From Variovorax sp. V213 (GTDB lineage: Bacteria > Pseudomonadota > Gammaproteobacteria > Burkholderiales > Burkholderiaceae_C): a stretch of 64,000 bases of DNA. The stretch is from assembly GCF_041154455.1 (NCBI RefSeq), contig NZ_AP028664.1, positions 5,232,380-5,296,379 of the forward strand. The letters run 5' to 3'. Below the pieces are notes generated by a model. The model worked only from the letters and a program-made list of their open reading frames with translations, made no database searches and had not been told where the DNA came from. Both the position numbers and the translations under genes were made by a program. Shown in pieces: positions 17,656 through 26,431 of the stretch (position 1 is its first letter; each line of letters opens with the position of its first letter).

Positions 17656-18710
17656 AGGCCTTCTTCACCGACGACCAGCTGCTGCACGACCCGCAGCAGT
17701 TCATGCGGCTGGGCCGCATCTGCAAGCCGACCGACCTGCCGAGCCGCGCGCATGCGCTGCGTGACGCGCTGGCCCTGCGCGGCATTGCGCTGGCCGAGCC
17801 GCCGGACTACGGCCGCGCGCCGCTCGAGGCCGTGCACAGCACCGACTACCTCGACTACCTGGAAACGGCCTACGCGCTGTGGCGCCAGCTCGAGGTGCCC
17901 GGCGTGGAACCCGGCATCGAGGTGCTGCCGAACCTTTCGCCCTACTACAACGGGACGCCGGGCGTGGCGCGCGCACCGTGCCCCTCGCCATCGCTGGTGG
18001 CGCGCACGGGCTACTACATCAGCGACCTCTCGTGCCCGCTGGGCCCGCACACCTGGCGCTCGATACTGCGCTCGGCGCACACCGCGGTGGCGGCCGCCGA
18101 TGCGGTGCTGGAAAGCGGCGACGCGGCCTATGCGCTGTGCCGCCCCTCGGGCCATCACGCGCACCGCGACCGCGCGGGCGGCTTCTGCTACATCAACAAC
18201 AGCGCCATCGCGGCCCAGCGGCTGTGGGAGCGGCACGGCCGCGTGGCGGTGTTCGACGTCGATGCGCACCACGGCGACGGGACGCAGAACATTTTTTATG
18301 CGCGCGGCGACGTGCTGACCGTGTCGACGCACGCCGATCCCTCGGGCTACTACCCGTTCTACACCGGCTATGCGCACGAGCGCGGCGTGGGCGCGGGCGA
18401 AGGCTTCAACCTGAACCTGCCGCTGGCGCACGGCGCCGACAACGCGGTGTTCCTGCAGGCGGTGGACGAAGGCGCGGCCGCGCTGCGCGAATTCGCGCCC
18501 AAGGCGCTGGTGCTCGCGCTCGGCTTCGACAGTTACAAGGACGACCCCATCAGCGTGCTGAAGCTCGACCTCGACGCCTACCGCCACATCGGCGAGCGCG
18601 TCGGCGCGCTGAAACTGCCGACCGTGGTCGTGCAGGAAGGCGGCTACATGGTGGAGGCCATCGGCCCCGCGCTCGACAATTTCCTGCGGGGCTTCCAGGC
18701 CGCGCGATGA
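17652..18710 (+). CDS. Histone deacetylase family protein, acetylpolyamine amidohydrolase-like (copy 1)
   Basis: A 352-residue zinc deacetylase of the arginase/deacetylase fold. The general-base pair is His168-His169 (RPSGHHAH), and the zinc ligands are Asp204 and His206 (FDVDAHHGDG) and Asp293 (LGFDSYKDD). The glycine-rich QEGGY motif closes the site. The N-terminus MKAFFTDDQLLHDPQQF and the length match bacterial acetylpolyamine amidohydrolases, which remove acetyl groups from acetylated polyamines and similar amines. It is coupled by ATGA overlaps to the aminotransferase before it and the EamA gene after it. A second, diverged copy lies at 20423. The natural substrate is inferred only. Confidence 0.88.
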   Translation: MKAFFTDDQLLHDPQQFMRLGRICKPTDLPSRAHALRDALALRGIALAEPPDYGRAPLEAVHSTDYLDYLETAYALWRQLEVPGVEPGIEVLPNLSPYYNGTPGVARAPCPSPSLVARTGYYISDLSCPLGPHTWRSILRSAHTAVAAADAVLESGDAAYALCRPSGHHAHRDRAGGFCYINNSAIAAQRLWERHGRVAVFDVDAHHGDGTQNIFYARGDVLTVSTHADPSGYYPFYTGYAHERGVGAGEGFNLNLPLAHGADNAVFLQAVDEGAAALREFAPKALVLALGFDSYKDDPISVLKLDLDAYRHIGERVGALKLPTVVVQEGGYMVEAIGPALDNFLRGFQAAR

Positions 18711-19633
18711 GCACCGCAGCCACGGCTCTCGCACTGCGCCCGGCGGGCTCGAAAAGCGCCGGCGTGGCGCTGTTCTTCTGCGCGCTGGTGGCCTTTGCCT
18801 CCTACGACGCGTTCTGCAAATACATGCTGCAGTTCTACCCGGCGCCCTTCGTCAACGTGATGCGCTACGTCGCGGTGAGCGGCATTGCCTTTGCGATGCT
18901 GCTGCGCCATGGCGACCTGCGCATATGGCGCACGCCGCAAAAGCCTTTGCTGCTGCTGCGGGGCTTGATGCTCGCGACGGTGGCGACCTGCTTCATGACG
19001 GCGCTCATCTGGATGCCGCTGGCCGAGGCCACGGCCATCTACTTCACCGCACCGCTCCTGATGGTGGCGCTGTCGCCGTGGCTGCTCGGCGAGCAGCTGC
19101 GGCGCAGCCGCTGGGTGGCGGTGACGGTCGGCTTTGGCGGCATGCTGCTGATCGTGCGGCCGGGCGCCGACCTGCCTCTGCTCGGCACGGTGCTGATGGC
19201 CGTGGCGGCCGTTTGCTACGCGGTCTTCCAGCTGCTCACGCGGCGGCTCGCGGGCCTGGTCGCGGGCCCGGTGCAATACGCCTGGACCGCGCTGGTCTGC
19301 TTCGTCGCCACGCTGATTCCTGCCCCCTTCTTCCTGCCCGCCCAGCAGCCTCCGTGGGGCGACGTGGCGCTGCTGCTCGCGGGCGGCGCCTGCAGCGCCG
19401 CGGCGCAATGGCTGCTGCTGGCCGCCTTCGAGCGCGTCGAGGCCTCCACGCTGGCGCCGCTCAACTACTTCCAGCTGCTGCTGGCCGTGGCCTTCAGCAC
19501 CTTCTGGTTCCGCAGGCCGCCCGACGCGATCGCGATGGCTGGCATCGCACTGATCATGGCGGCCGGCATCTATCTTGCCCGCGCGGGGCGAGGGCTGAAG
19601 ACCGTACCGGCTGCGCCAGACGCCATCCGGTGA
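18707..19633 (+). CDS. EamA/DMT family transporter
   Basis: A 308-residue membrane protein with ten predicted helices in two EamA repeats (about residues 20-150 and 165-295). Members export metabolites or amino acids, and some import. It starts at ATG 18707 overlapping the deacetylase stop by four bases, so its job is probably linked to the same pathway, for example export of an intermediate or uptake of an alternative substrate. The direction of transport cannot be told. Confidence 0.87.
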   Translation: MSTAATALALRPAGSKSAGVALFFCALVAFASYDAFCKYMLQFYPAPFVNVMRYVAVSGIAFAMLLRHGDLRIWRTPQKPLLLLRGLMLATVATCFMTALIWMPLAEATAIYFTAPLLMVALSPWLLGEQLRRSRWVAVTVGFGGMLLIVRPGADLPLLGTVLMAVAAVCYAVFQLLTRRLAGLVAGPVQYAWTALVCFVATLIPAPFFLPAQQPPWGDVALLLAGGACSAAAQWLLLAAFERVEASTLAPLNYFQLLLAVAFSTFWFRRPPDAIAMAGIALIMAAGIYLARAGRGLKTVPAAPDAIR

Positions 19634-19673
19634 AGAATCGCCCCTGGCGCATACCAATGACGAGACAAGCAAC

Positions 19674-20405
19674 ATGGCTACTTCCGCAATTTCTCCTCCT
19701 CCTTCTTCCGATACGGCCCTCTTCGAGTCGGTCGAATCGACCGACCTCGTCGGGTTGGTCGAGGCCCAGCTGACGCGCGCCATCGTCGAAGGGCGCCTGC
19801 CACCGGGCAGCCGCATCGTCGAGGCCGACATCGCGCGCCGCATGGGCGTGAGCCGCGCGCCGGTGCGCGAGGCGGCGCGGCGGCTCGAACGCCAGGGTGT
19901 GCTGGTGGCCAAGCCGCGCCACGGCTTCGCGGTGAGGACCATCAGCGTGCAGGAGATCGACGATCTGTTCGAGGTGCGCCTGAGCCTCGAACTGACCTCG
20001 ATCGAGCTGGCCTGCCGCAAGGCCGACGACGCGGGCATCGCGCGCGTGCAGGCGCTGGTCGAAGCCATGGTGCGCGAGGCGAGCACGCAGCCGCAGCACC
20101 ACCGCATTGCCACCGACCTGGCGCTGCACACGCTGATCTGCGAGCTGTCGGGCAATGCCCATCTGCACCGCATCTTCATGAACACGCAGACCGAGATGCA
20201 GATGATCATCGCGCTGATCGACGCGGTCTACCACGACCCCACCGCGATGGCCGAGACCCATCGCCCCATCGTCGACGCCCTGCTGCGCCGCGATCCCGAG
20301 GCCGCCAAGGCCGCGATGCGCGTGCACCTGGAAGACGCCTGGCAGCACGTGCGCGCGCTGTTCGTGAAGCAGCACGGCGCAGCGCCCCTTCCCACCCACG
20401 CCTGA
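19674..20405 (+). CDS. GntR family regulator, FCD subfamily
   Basis: A 243-residue regulator. The N-terminal winged helix-turn-helix (about 27-90) contains the GntR pattern AIVEGRLPPGSRIVEADIARRMGV, then SRAPVREAARRLERQGV. The C-terminal FCD domain (about 97-230) has the typical helices with histidine and aspartate ligands for a metal or organic acid (DLALHTLICELSGN). It sits in the middle of the array, in the same direction, between EamA and the second deacetylase, and is the most likely regulator of the array. The TGTCGACA cluster at 9218-9257 is a candidate binding site. Confidence 0.9.
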   Translation: MATSAISPPPSSDTALFESVESTDLVGLVEAQLTRAIVEGRLPPGSRIVEADIARRMGVSRAPVREAARRLERQGVLVAKPRHGFAVRTISVQEIDDLFEVRLSLELTSIELACRKADDAGIARVQALVEAMVREASTQPQHHRIATDLALHTLICELSGNAHLHRIFMNTQTEMQMIIALIDAVYHDPTAMAETHRPIVDALLRRDPEAAKAAMRVHLEDAWQHVRALFVKQHGAAPLPTHA

Positions 20406-20422
20406 CACCGGAGAGACACCCG

Positions 20423-21451
20423 ATGAAAGTCGTCTACAGCGACACGCACAAGGACCACGACCCGCAGCTCTTCATGGTGCGCGGCAAGCTCAAGCGCAGC
20501 AACGAGCAGCCCGAGCGCGCCTTCCGCCTGCTGAAGGCGGTGGAGCAGGAGGGTCACGAGATCGTCGCCACGCGCGACTTCGGCGCCGGCCCGCGTGCCG
20601 CCATTCACACGCCCGAGTACCTGCGATTTCTAGCAACCGCTTATGCGCGCTGGCAGCTGCTGGACGATCCCTCGGAAGAGGTGATGCCCAACATCCATCC
20701 CTTTCCGGGCCAGCCCTGCACCTATCCCGACAGCGTGGTCGGCCAGGCCGGTTTCCACATGGGCGACAACGCGTGCTCGATCGGCGCGCGCACCTGGGAG
20801 GCCGCCATTGCCTCGGCGAACATGGCGACGCATGCGGCGCAGCTCGTTCTCGATGGCGAGCGCGTGGCCTATGCGCTGTGCCGTCCGCCCGGCCACCACG
20901 CCTACGCCGACCGCGCCAACGGCTTCTGCTACCTCAACAACGTGGCCATTGCCGCACAGCACCTGCGAGGCGTGCACGACCGCGTGGCCATCCTCGACAT
21001 CGACGTGCACCACGGCAACGGCACGCAGGGCATCTTCTACCGCCGCGCCGACGTGCTGACCATCTCGCTGCATGGAGATCCGCGCAACTTCACGCCCTTC
21101 TTCACCGGCCACGCGCACGAGCGCGGCGAAGGCGAAGGCCTGGGCTACAACATCAACAAGCCGCTCCCGCTGGGCACCGACATTGACGGCTACCTGCCCG
21201 CGCTGCGCGATGCCTGCGACAGCATCCGCGCCTATGCGCCCGGCGCACTCGTGGTGGCGCTGGGCCTCGACGCGCACGAGCGCGATCCCTACAAGGGCAT
21301 GAAGATCCAGACCGCCGGCTTCGCGGTGCTGCTGGCCGAGATCGCGCGCCTGGGCCTGCCCACGGTGCTGGTGCAGGAGGGTGGCTACCTTTCCGATGAC
21401 CTGGGCCCGAACATCGCGAGTGCGCTGCGCGGTTTCGAGAGCGTGGCATGA
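20423..21451 (+). CDS. Histone deacetylase family protein, acetylpolyamine amidohydrolase-like (copy 2)
   Basis: A 342-residue zinc-dependent deacetylase. His158-His159 (RPPGHHAY) form the catalytic pair; Asp194 and His196 (LDIDVHHGNG) and Asp283 (LGLDAHERDP) bind zinc; QEGGY follows. The MKVVYSDTHKDHDPQLFMVRG opening is close to characterised acetylpolyamine amidohydrolases. It differs from copy 1 in the substrate-facing loops (HPFPGQPCTYPDSVVGQAG against SPYYNGTPGVARAPC), so the two may act on different acylated amines or on two positions of one compound. RBS GGAGAG lies before the ATG. Confidence 0.9.
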   Translation: MKVVYSDTHKDHDPQLFMVRGKLKRSNEQPERAFRLLKAVEQEGHEIVATRDFGAGPRAAIHTPEYLRFLATAYARWQLLDDPSEEVMPNIHPFPGQPCTYPDSVVGQAGFHMGDNACSIGARTWEAAIASANMATHAAQLVLDGERVAYALCRPPGHHAYADRANGFCYLNNVAIAAQHLRGVHDRVAILDIDVHHGNGTQGIFYRRADVLTISLHGDPRNFTPFFTGHAHERGEGEGLGYNINKPLPLGTDIDGYLPALRDACDSIRAYAPGALVVALGLDAHERDPYKGMKIQTAGFAVLLAEIARLGLPTVLVQEGGYLSDDLGPNIASALRGFESVA

Positions 21452-21473
21452 GCGCAACGCCAAGGGTGCACCC

Positions 21474-22529
21474 ATGACGACGGCGGAATTCACCGACGCG
21501 CAGGTACTCAGCGAAGGCTCGCCCGCGCTCGACGACGCCTGGGTGCGCCAGCTGGCACAGGAGCGCTACGGCATCGACGGCGAGATGAAGCCGCTGACCG
21601 GCGAGCGCGACCGCAACTACCGGCTGGAGCGCGCCACCGACGGCGCCCGCTTCATGCTGAAGATCTCGCATCCGGCGGAGACCGCGCTCGTCGCCGACTT
21701 CCAGACCCAGGCCCTGCTGCATCTCGCAGCCACCGATCCCGGCCTGCCGGTGCAGCGCATCGTGCCGACATGCGAGGGCGCGGCCTCTTTCGTGTGCGAC
21801 CCGGGCGACGGCCTGCCGCGCGTGGTGCGGCTCTTCACCTACCTGCCCGGCCTGCCGCTGCCCGAAGCGCCGCGCACGCCGCTGCAGCAGCAGAACCTCG
21901 CGCGCATGCTGGCCCGGCTCGACGTCGCGCTCGCGGGCTTCGACCATCCGGCCGGCGCACTGCCGCTGCCCTGGGACCTCCAGCGCGCCGACAGCGTGCG
22001 CGGCCTGCTCGCGCATATCGCCGAGCCCGAGCGCCGCGCGCTGGCCTCGGCCGCGCTCGACCGCTTCGAACGCGACGCCAAGCCCGTGCTGCGCACCTTG
22101 CCCGCGCAGCCGATCCACAACGACTTCAACATCTACAACGTGCTGGTCGACCCGGCCGACACCGACCGCATTGCCGCGATCCTCGACTTCGGCGACATGG
22201 TGCGCGCGCCGTGCATCAACGACCTGGCCGTGGCCGCTGCGTACCAGGCCGGCACCGGTGACGATCCGCTCGCGGCCATCGTGTCGCTGGTCGCTGCGTA
22301 CCACGCGGTGCGGCCGCTGTCGCCGACCGAGGTCGGCGTGCTGTTCAACCTGGTCACGGCGCGGCTCGTGATGGTGGTGGCCATCAGCGGCTGGCGCGCC
22401 GCGCGCTATCCCGAGAACGCGCCCTACCTGCTGCGCAACAACCCGTTGTCGTGGGCGCGGCTGCAGGCCTGCGAGCGCGTCGGCGCCGCCGCCGCGACAG
22501 CCGCCTTCCGCCGCGCGGTGAACCTCTGA
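21474..22529 (+). CDS. APH-fold phosphotransferase, hydroxylysine kinase-like
   Basis: A 351-residue kinase of the aminoglycoside-phosphotransferase/choline-kinase fold. The catalytic loop is IHNDFNIYNVL (His215-Asn216-Asp217) and the metal motif is LDFGDM (238-242). The stretch after it (NDLAVAAAY, DPLAAIVSLVAAYH, RPLSPTEVG) follows hydroxylysine kinase (AGPHD1) more than antibiotic kinases. Placed directly before a PLP enzyme of the phospho-lyase type (11 bases apart), it probably phosphorylates a hydroxylated amino acid or amino alcohol that the next enzyme then cleaves. ATG 21474 has AAGGG eight bases upstream. Substrate: hydroxylysine is the leading guess; ethanolamine-like alcohols are alternatives. 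Confidence 0.8.
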   Translation: MTTAEFTDAQVLSEGSPALDDAWVRQLAQERYGIDGEMKPLTGERDRNYRLERATDGARFMLKISHPAETALVADFQTQALLHLAATDPGLPVQRIVPTCEGAASFVCDPGDGLPRVVRLFTYLPGLPLPEAPRTPLQQQNLARMLARLDVALAGFDHPAGALPLPWDLQRADSVRGLLAHIAEPERRALASAALDRFERDAKPVLRTLPAQPIHNDFNIYNVLVDPADTDRIAAILDFGDMVRAPCINDLAVAAAYQAGTGDDPLAAIVSLVAAYHAVRPLSPTEVGVLFNLVTARLVMVVAISGWRAARYPENAPYLLRNNPLSWARLQACERVGAAAATAAFRRAVNL

Positions 22530-22539
22530 GAGACCGCCC

Positions 22540-23829
22540 ATGACCTCCCTCGCTCTTGCTCCCGACACCCGGTCGCTCGTCGAGCGCCGCGCACGCGTGC
22601 TCGGCCCGGCCTACCGCCTGTTCTACGAAACACCGCTGCACCCGGTGCGCGGCGAAGGCGTGTGGCTGTACGACGCCGACGGCAAGCGCCATCTCGACGC
22701 CTACAACAACGTCGCCTCGGTCGGCCATTGCCATCCGCACGTGGTCGAGGCCATCGCGCGCCAGGCGGGCGTGCTCAACACCCACACGCGCTACCTGCAT
22801 GAAGGCGTGCTCGACTATGCCGAGCGGCTGCTCGCCACCATGCCGGCCGAACTCGGCCATGCGATGTTCACCTGCACCGGCAGCGAGGCCAACGACCTGG
22901 CGATGCGCATTGCCAGAGCGCATACGAAAGCCGAGGGGCTGATCGTCACGCGCTTCGCGTACCACGGCGTGACGGCGTCGATTGCCGAGGCCTCGCCCTC
23001 GCTCGGCAAGTTCGTGCAGCTCGGCGACGCGGTGCGCACCGTGCCCGCACCCGACAGCTACCGCATCGCCGCCGGCGACATGGGCCGCGCGTTTGCAGAG
23101 GGCGTGCGCGAGGCCATCGCCGATCTGAAGGCGCAGGGCTTGCGCCCGGCCGCGCTGATGGTCGACACCGTGTTCTCGAGCGACGGCATCTTCACCGACC
23201 CGCCGGGCTTCATGGCCGAGGCGGTGGACGCGGTGCGCGAAGCCGGCGGCCTCTTCATCGCCGATGAAGTGCAGCCCGGCCTCGGGCGCACCGGCGATGC
23301 CTTCTGGGGTTTCCAGCGGCACGGCGTGGTGCCCGACATCGTCACCATGGGCAAGCCGCTCGGCGCCGGCCATCCGCTGGCCGGCCTCGCGGTGCGCCCC
23401 GGGGTGCTGGCCGCCTTCGGCCGCGAGTGCCGCTACTTCAACACCTTCGGCGGCAATCCGGTCTCGATGGCCGCGGGCATGGCGGTGCTCGACGTGATCG
23501 AGGGCGAAGGCTTGATGGCCAATGCGCAGCGCGTCGGCCGTTATCTGCGTGCGCAGATCGCGAAGCTCGCCGAGCGCCATGCGCTGTTCGGCGATGTGCG
23601 CGGCGCCGGCCTGTTCGTGGGCGTGGAGCTGGTGTCGGACCGCCAGGCGCGCACGCCCGCCACAGCGGAAACCGCGCGGGTCGTCAACGGCCTGCGCGAG
23701 CGGCAGGTTTTGCTGAGCGCCACCGGCGAGCACGCCAACACGCTGAAGATCCGCCCGCCGCTGGTGTTTTCCGAAGCCAACGCCGATCTGCTCGTCGAGA
23801 CGCTCGACCAGGTGCTGGCAGGGCTCTGA
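22540..23829 (+). CDS. Class III PLP enzyme, phospho-lyase (AGXT2L) type
   Basis: A 429-residue class III PLP enzyme. Residues 53-86 ([18 protein letters not shown], then LNTHTRYLH) and the lysine motif [13 protein letters not shown] (Lys272) follow the family of ethanolamine-phosphate and 5-phosphohydroxylysine phospho-lyases rather than ordinary aminotransferases, whose lysine lies in an AK-x-L context. Asp242 ([12 protein letters not shown]) binds the PLP ring. The known reaction removes phosphate and ammonia from a phosphorylated amino alcohol, leaving an aldehyde. With the kinase before it, it forms a two-step route (phosphorylate, then eliminate). The usual GNG in the lysine motif is GAG here. 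An aminotransferase role cannot be excluded. Confidence 0.82.
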   Translation: MTSLALAPDTRSLVERRARVLGPAYRLFYETPLHPVRGEGVWLYDADGKRHLDAYNNVASVGHCHPHVVEAIARQAGVLNTHTRYLHEGVLDYAERLLATMPAELGHAMFTCTGSEANDLAMRIARAHTKAEGLIVTRFAYHGVTASIAEASPSLGKFVQLGDAVRTVPAPDSYRIAAGDMGRAFAEGVREAIADLKAQGLRPAALMVDTVFSSDGIFTDPPGFMAEAVDAVREAGGLFIADEVQPGLGRTGDAFWGFQRHGVVPDIVTMGKPLGAGHPLAGLAVRPGVLAAFGRECRYFNTFGGNPVSMAAGMAVLDVIEGEGLMANAQRVGRYLRAQIAKLAERHALFGDVRGAGLFVGVELVSDRQARTPATAETARVVNGLRERQVLLSATGEHANTLKIRPPLVFSEANADLLVETLDQVLAGL

Positions 23830-23893
23830 AACCCGGCCATGGCGGCCGTCGCCGCCTTGCGCCAGAATCGTTCGCCTCCAGTCCTTCGCCATC

Positions 23894-25099
23894 ATGAACA
23901 TCGTCGACTCCTTCGCCAACAACGTTTCCCGCTTCGTCGATATCCGGCGCGACATCCACGCCCACCCCGAACTCGGTTTCGAAGAGCATCGCACCTCCGA
24001 AAAGGTGGCGGGCCTGCTCGCCGAATGGGGCATCGAGGTGCACCGCGGCATTGCCGGCACCGGCCTGGTCGGCGTGCTGCGCAAGGGCACCGGCACACGC
24101 ACCATCGGCCTGCGCGCCGACATGGACGCGCTGCCGCTGAACGAAGCCAACGAGTTCGCCCACAAGTCCACCCACGCCGGCCGCATGCATGCCTGCGGCC
24201 ACGACGGCCACACCACCATGCTGCTGGCCGCCGCGTGGCACCTGTCGCAGCAGGGGCCGCATGACTTCGACGGCACCGTGCATTTCATCTTCCAGCCCGC
24301 CGAGGAGATGGGCAAGGCCGGCGCCAAGAAGATGATTCAGGACGGCCTGTTCGACCGCTTTCCTTGCGACGCGGTCTTTGCGCTGCACAACTTCCCGGTC
24401 GGCGACGTGGGCCGCTTCGCGCTCAACGAAGGCGCTTTGATGGCGTCGAGCAACACCTACAAGATCACCATGCACGGGCGCGGCACGCATGCCTCGATGC
24501 CGCACACCGGCATCGACCCCGTGGCCGCGGTGGTCACGCTCGCGCAGCAGCTGCAGACCATCGTGCCGCGCACCATTCCGAGCACCGAGCGCGCCCTGCT
24601 CGCGGTCACGCAGCTGCAGGGCTCCGACGCGCCCAACGTGATTCCCGACGTGGCGACCGTCGGCGGCACCATCCGCACCTTTTCCATCGAGGCCATCGAC
24701 AAGATCGAGGCGCGTCTGCGGGAGGTGGCCGCCGGCGTGGCCGCGGCGCACGGCTGCACGGCCGAGGTGTTTTTCAACCGCTCGTCGCCGCCGGTGGTCA
24801 ACCACGTGGCCGAAGCGCGCTTTGCCGCCAGTGTGATGCGCGAGGTGGTGGGCGAAGACATGGTGACCGACAACTTCCCTGCCGTGATGGGCGCCGAAGA
24901 CTTCGCCCACATGCTGCTCGCGCGGCCCGGCTGCTATGCCTTTCTGGGCAATGGCGATGGCGACCACCGGCTCGACGGCCATGGGCCCGGCCCTTGCATC
25001 ATCCACAACACCTCGTTCGACTTCAACGACGAGATCATTCCGATCGGCGCCAGCTACTTCGTGAAGCTGGTGCAGCGCTGGCTGCCGTCGGGTGCCTGA
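23894..25099 (+). CDS. M20 family amidohydrolase (hippurate hydrolase-like)
   Basis: A 401-residue metal-dependent amidohydrolase of the M20D group, which cleaves N-acyl amino acids such as hippurate or N-acetyl amino acids. The metal site is visible: CGHDGHT (Cys101, His103), the QPAEE pair (Glu137, Glu138), and later His residues in FALHNFPVG and near the C-terminus. A dimerisation domain (about 185-300) interrupts the catalytic domain. It starts 64 bases after the phospho-lyase gene, on the same strand, and likely ends the array. Together with the two deacetylases it makes three deacylating enzymes in one locus. Confidence 0.9.
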   Translation: MNIVDSFANNVSRFVDIRRDIHAHPELGFEEHRTSEKVAGLLAEWGIEVHRGIAGTGLVGVLRKGTGTRTIGLRADMDALPLNEANEFAHKSTHAGRMHACGHDGHTTMLLAAAWHLSQQGPHDFDGTVHFIFQPAEEMGKAGAKKMIQDGLFDRFPCDAVFALHNFPVGDVGRFALNEGALMASSNTYKITMHGRGTHASMPHTGIDPVAAVVTLAQQLQTIVPRTIPSTERALLAVTQLQGSDAPNVIPDVATVGGTIRTFSIEAIDKIEARLREVAAGVAAAHGCTAEVFFNRSSPPVVNHVAEARFAASVMREVVGEDMVTDNFPAVMGAEDFAHMLLARPGCYAFLGNGDGDHRLDGHGPGPCIIHNTSFDFNDEIIPIGASYFVKLVQRWLPSGA

Positions 25100-25117
25100 T
25101 TGAAATTTTTCCTGCCA

Positions 25118-26116
25118 ATGATGATGAAAGCGGCCACCCCGATGACTCCCCCCCTGTTCTCCCGGCGTTCGCTGGCTGCCCTTGCCGCCGCCACGGCACT
25201 CGGCGCCTTCGCGCCCGTGCACGCGCAGCAGCGCGTGATCCACATCGTCGTGCCCTTCGGCACGGGCGCGGTGCAAGACACGGTGGCGCGCGCCTTCAAC
25301 GCCGAACTGGGCGCGGCCCTGAACGCCAGCGCGATCGTCGAGAACCGCGCGGGTGCGGGCGGCACGGTGGGTGCGGCCGCGGTGGCCAAGGCGCCTGCGG
25401 ACGGCAACACGCTGGTGCTCGCGGCCGCGAGCCACAACATCGCGGGCTTCCTGTACAGCAAGCTCTCCTATGACCCGCTGAAGGATTTCGTGGGCGTGGC
25501 CAGCATCGGCAATGCGGGCTACGTGCTGGCGGTGGCGAGCGGGCTCAACGTGTCGAACACGGCGGACTTCATCAAGGAGGTCAAGGCCAACCCGGGCAAG
25601 TACAACTACGCCTCGGCCGGCAACGGCAGCGCCACGCACCTTGCGATGGCGTCGTTCCTTGCCAAGGCTGGACTGCAGATGACGCACATCCCGACCAAGT
25701 CCACCGGCGAGGCCGTCAACGAGGTGCTCGCGGGCCGCGTGCAGGCCGTCATCTCCTCGAGCATCGGCGTGATGGGTTTCCAGGCCGATCCGCGCATGAA
25801 GCTGCTCGCTTCCACCGGCCAGGCGCGCAGCCCCTTCCTGCCCAACCTGCCGACCGTGGCCGAGAGCGGCCTGCCGGGCTATGCCTTCGATTCTTGGATC
25901 GGCCTGCTCGCACCCGCCGGTACGCCCAAGGCCGAGGTCGAGCGCCTCAACGCGGCCACCAACAAGGTGCTGGCCGATCCGGCGATCCAGGAGCGCTTCA
26001 AGCGCCTGGGCGTGGAGCCGCGCACGCAGAGCGTCGAAGAGTTCCAGAAGCTGCTGCGCGCGGACTGGGATGCGATGGGGGCGGTGGTGAAGGCTTCTGG
26101 GGCGAAGATCGACTGA
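25118..26116 (+). CDS. Bug/TctC family periplasmic solute-binding protein (orphan)
   Basis: A tripartite-tricarboxylate-type binding protein of about 332 residues with a signal peptide ending near FAPVHAQ. Typical Bug features are present: IHIVVPFGTGAVQDTVARAF, VENRAGAGGTVGAAAVAKAPADG, and a C-terminal LRADWDAMGAVVKASGAKID. No TctA or TctB permease gene is nearby, which is usual for Bug genes in this family. It follows the M20 gene closely. Start choice is uncertain: TTG 25100, ATG 25118 and ATG 25142 (MTPPLFSRRSL) are all in frame and only the signal peptide is affected. Confidence 0.88.
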   Translation: MMMKAATPMTPPLFSRRSLAALAAATALGAFAPVHAQQRVIHIVVPFGTGAVQDTVARAFNAELGAALNASAIVENRAGAGGTVGAAAVAKAPADGNTLVLAAASHNIAGFLYSKLSYDPLKDFVGVASIGNAGYVLAVASGLNVSNTADFIKEVKANPGKYNYASAGNGSATHLAMASFLAKAGLQMTHIPTKSTGEAVNEVLAGRVQAVISSSIGVMGFQADPRMKLLASTGQARSPFLPNLPTVAESGLPGYAFDSWIGLLAPAGTPKAEVERLNAATNKVLADPAIQERFKRLGVEPRTQSVEEFQKLLRADWDAMGAVVKASGAKID

Positions 26117-26138
26117 CTTGGGTCTCATGTTGTGTTCG

Positions 26139-26263
26139 GCGCTTTTGTTCAGGGCACTCTTGTTCAGGGCGCGTGCAAAGGCCACCGGGTACTCCCCTCC
26201 GCGAATGTCCCTGTCCCCCGTCGGCGGGAGCGCACCCTGAACGCGTGAGCGTGAACAAAGCGC
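26139..26263. repeat. Mirrored repeat block in the 26.1-26.4 kb gap
   Basis: TTGTTCAGGGC occurs twice, 15 bases apart (26145-26155 and 26160-26170). A mirrored part lies about 70 bases on: CCCTGAAC (26235-26242) and GAACAAAGCGC (26253-26263). The outer arms GCGCTTTTGTTC and GAACAAAGCGC are inverted copies with one base missing. The block could fold as a large imperfect hairpin. I see no gene in this interval. It may be a dispersed intergenic repeat of the genome, which I cannot test here. Confidence 0.5.
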
Positions 26264-26347
26264 GGACGCACACAAGTCGCGCCCCATCAAGCGGACTTCC
26301 TCCGTCCTTCTCCGGATATCACAGAAGACCCTGACCCAAAAGAGCGC

Positions 26348-26386
26348 TTGCCCCACGCATATCCTGAAGATATATTATTAATATAT
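26348..26386 (+). promoter_or_regulatory. Sigma-70-type promoter with AT-rich palindrome for the hydroxyproline cluster
   Basis: TTGCCC (26348-26353) and TATATT (26371-26376) are separated by 17 bases, a good -35/-10 pair in a very GC-rich genome. The -10 lies inside a perfect palindrome ATATATT-ATT-AATATAT (26370-26386), so a bound repressor would block the polymerase. The cluster's own GntR/FCD regulator (32104-32802) is the likely ligand. Transcription would begin near 26383, leaving a leader of about 50 bases before the GTG start. Confidence 0.7.
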
Positions 26387-26431
26387 TTAGATCGCGGCCG
26401 TTTCCCGTCGCGCAACCCAGGAGCCCATCAC

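Noticed and set aside
9316..25099. Ectoine degradation (Doe/Eut) as the function of the array
   Set aside because: The expected M24 ectoine hydrolase and AstE-like deacetylase are absent; the deacetylases here are of the arginase/deacetylase fold.
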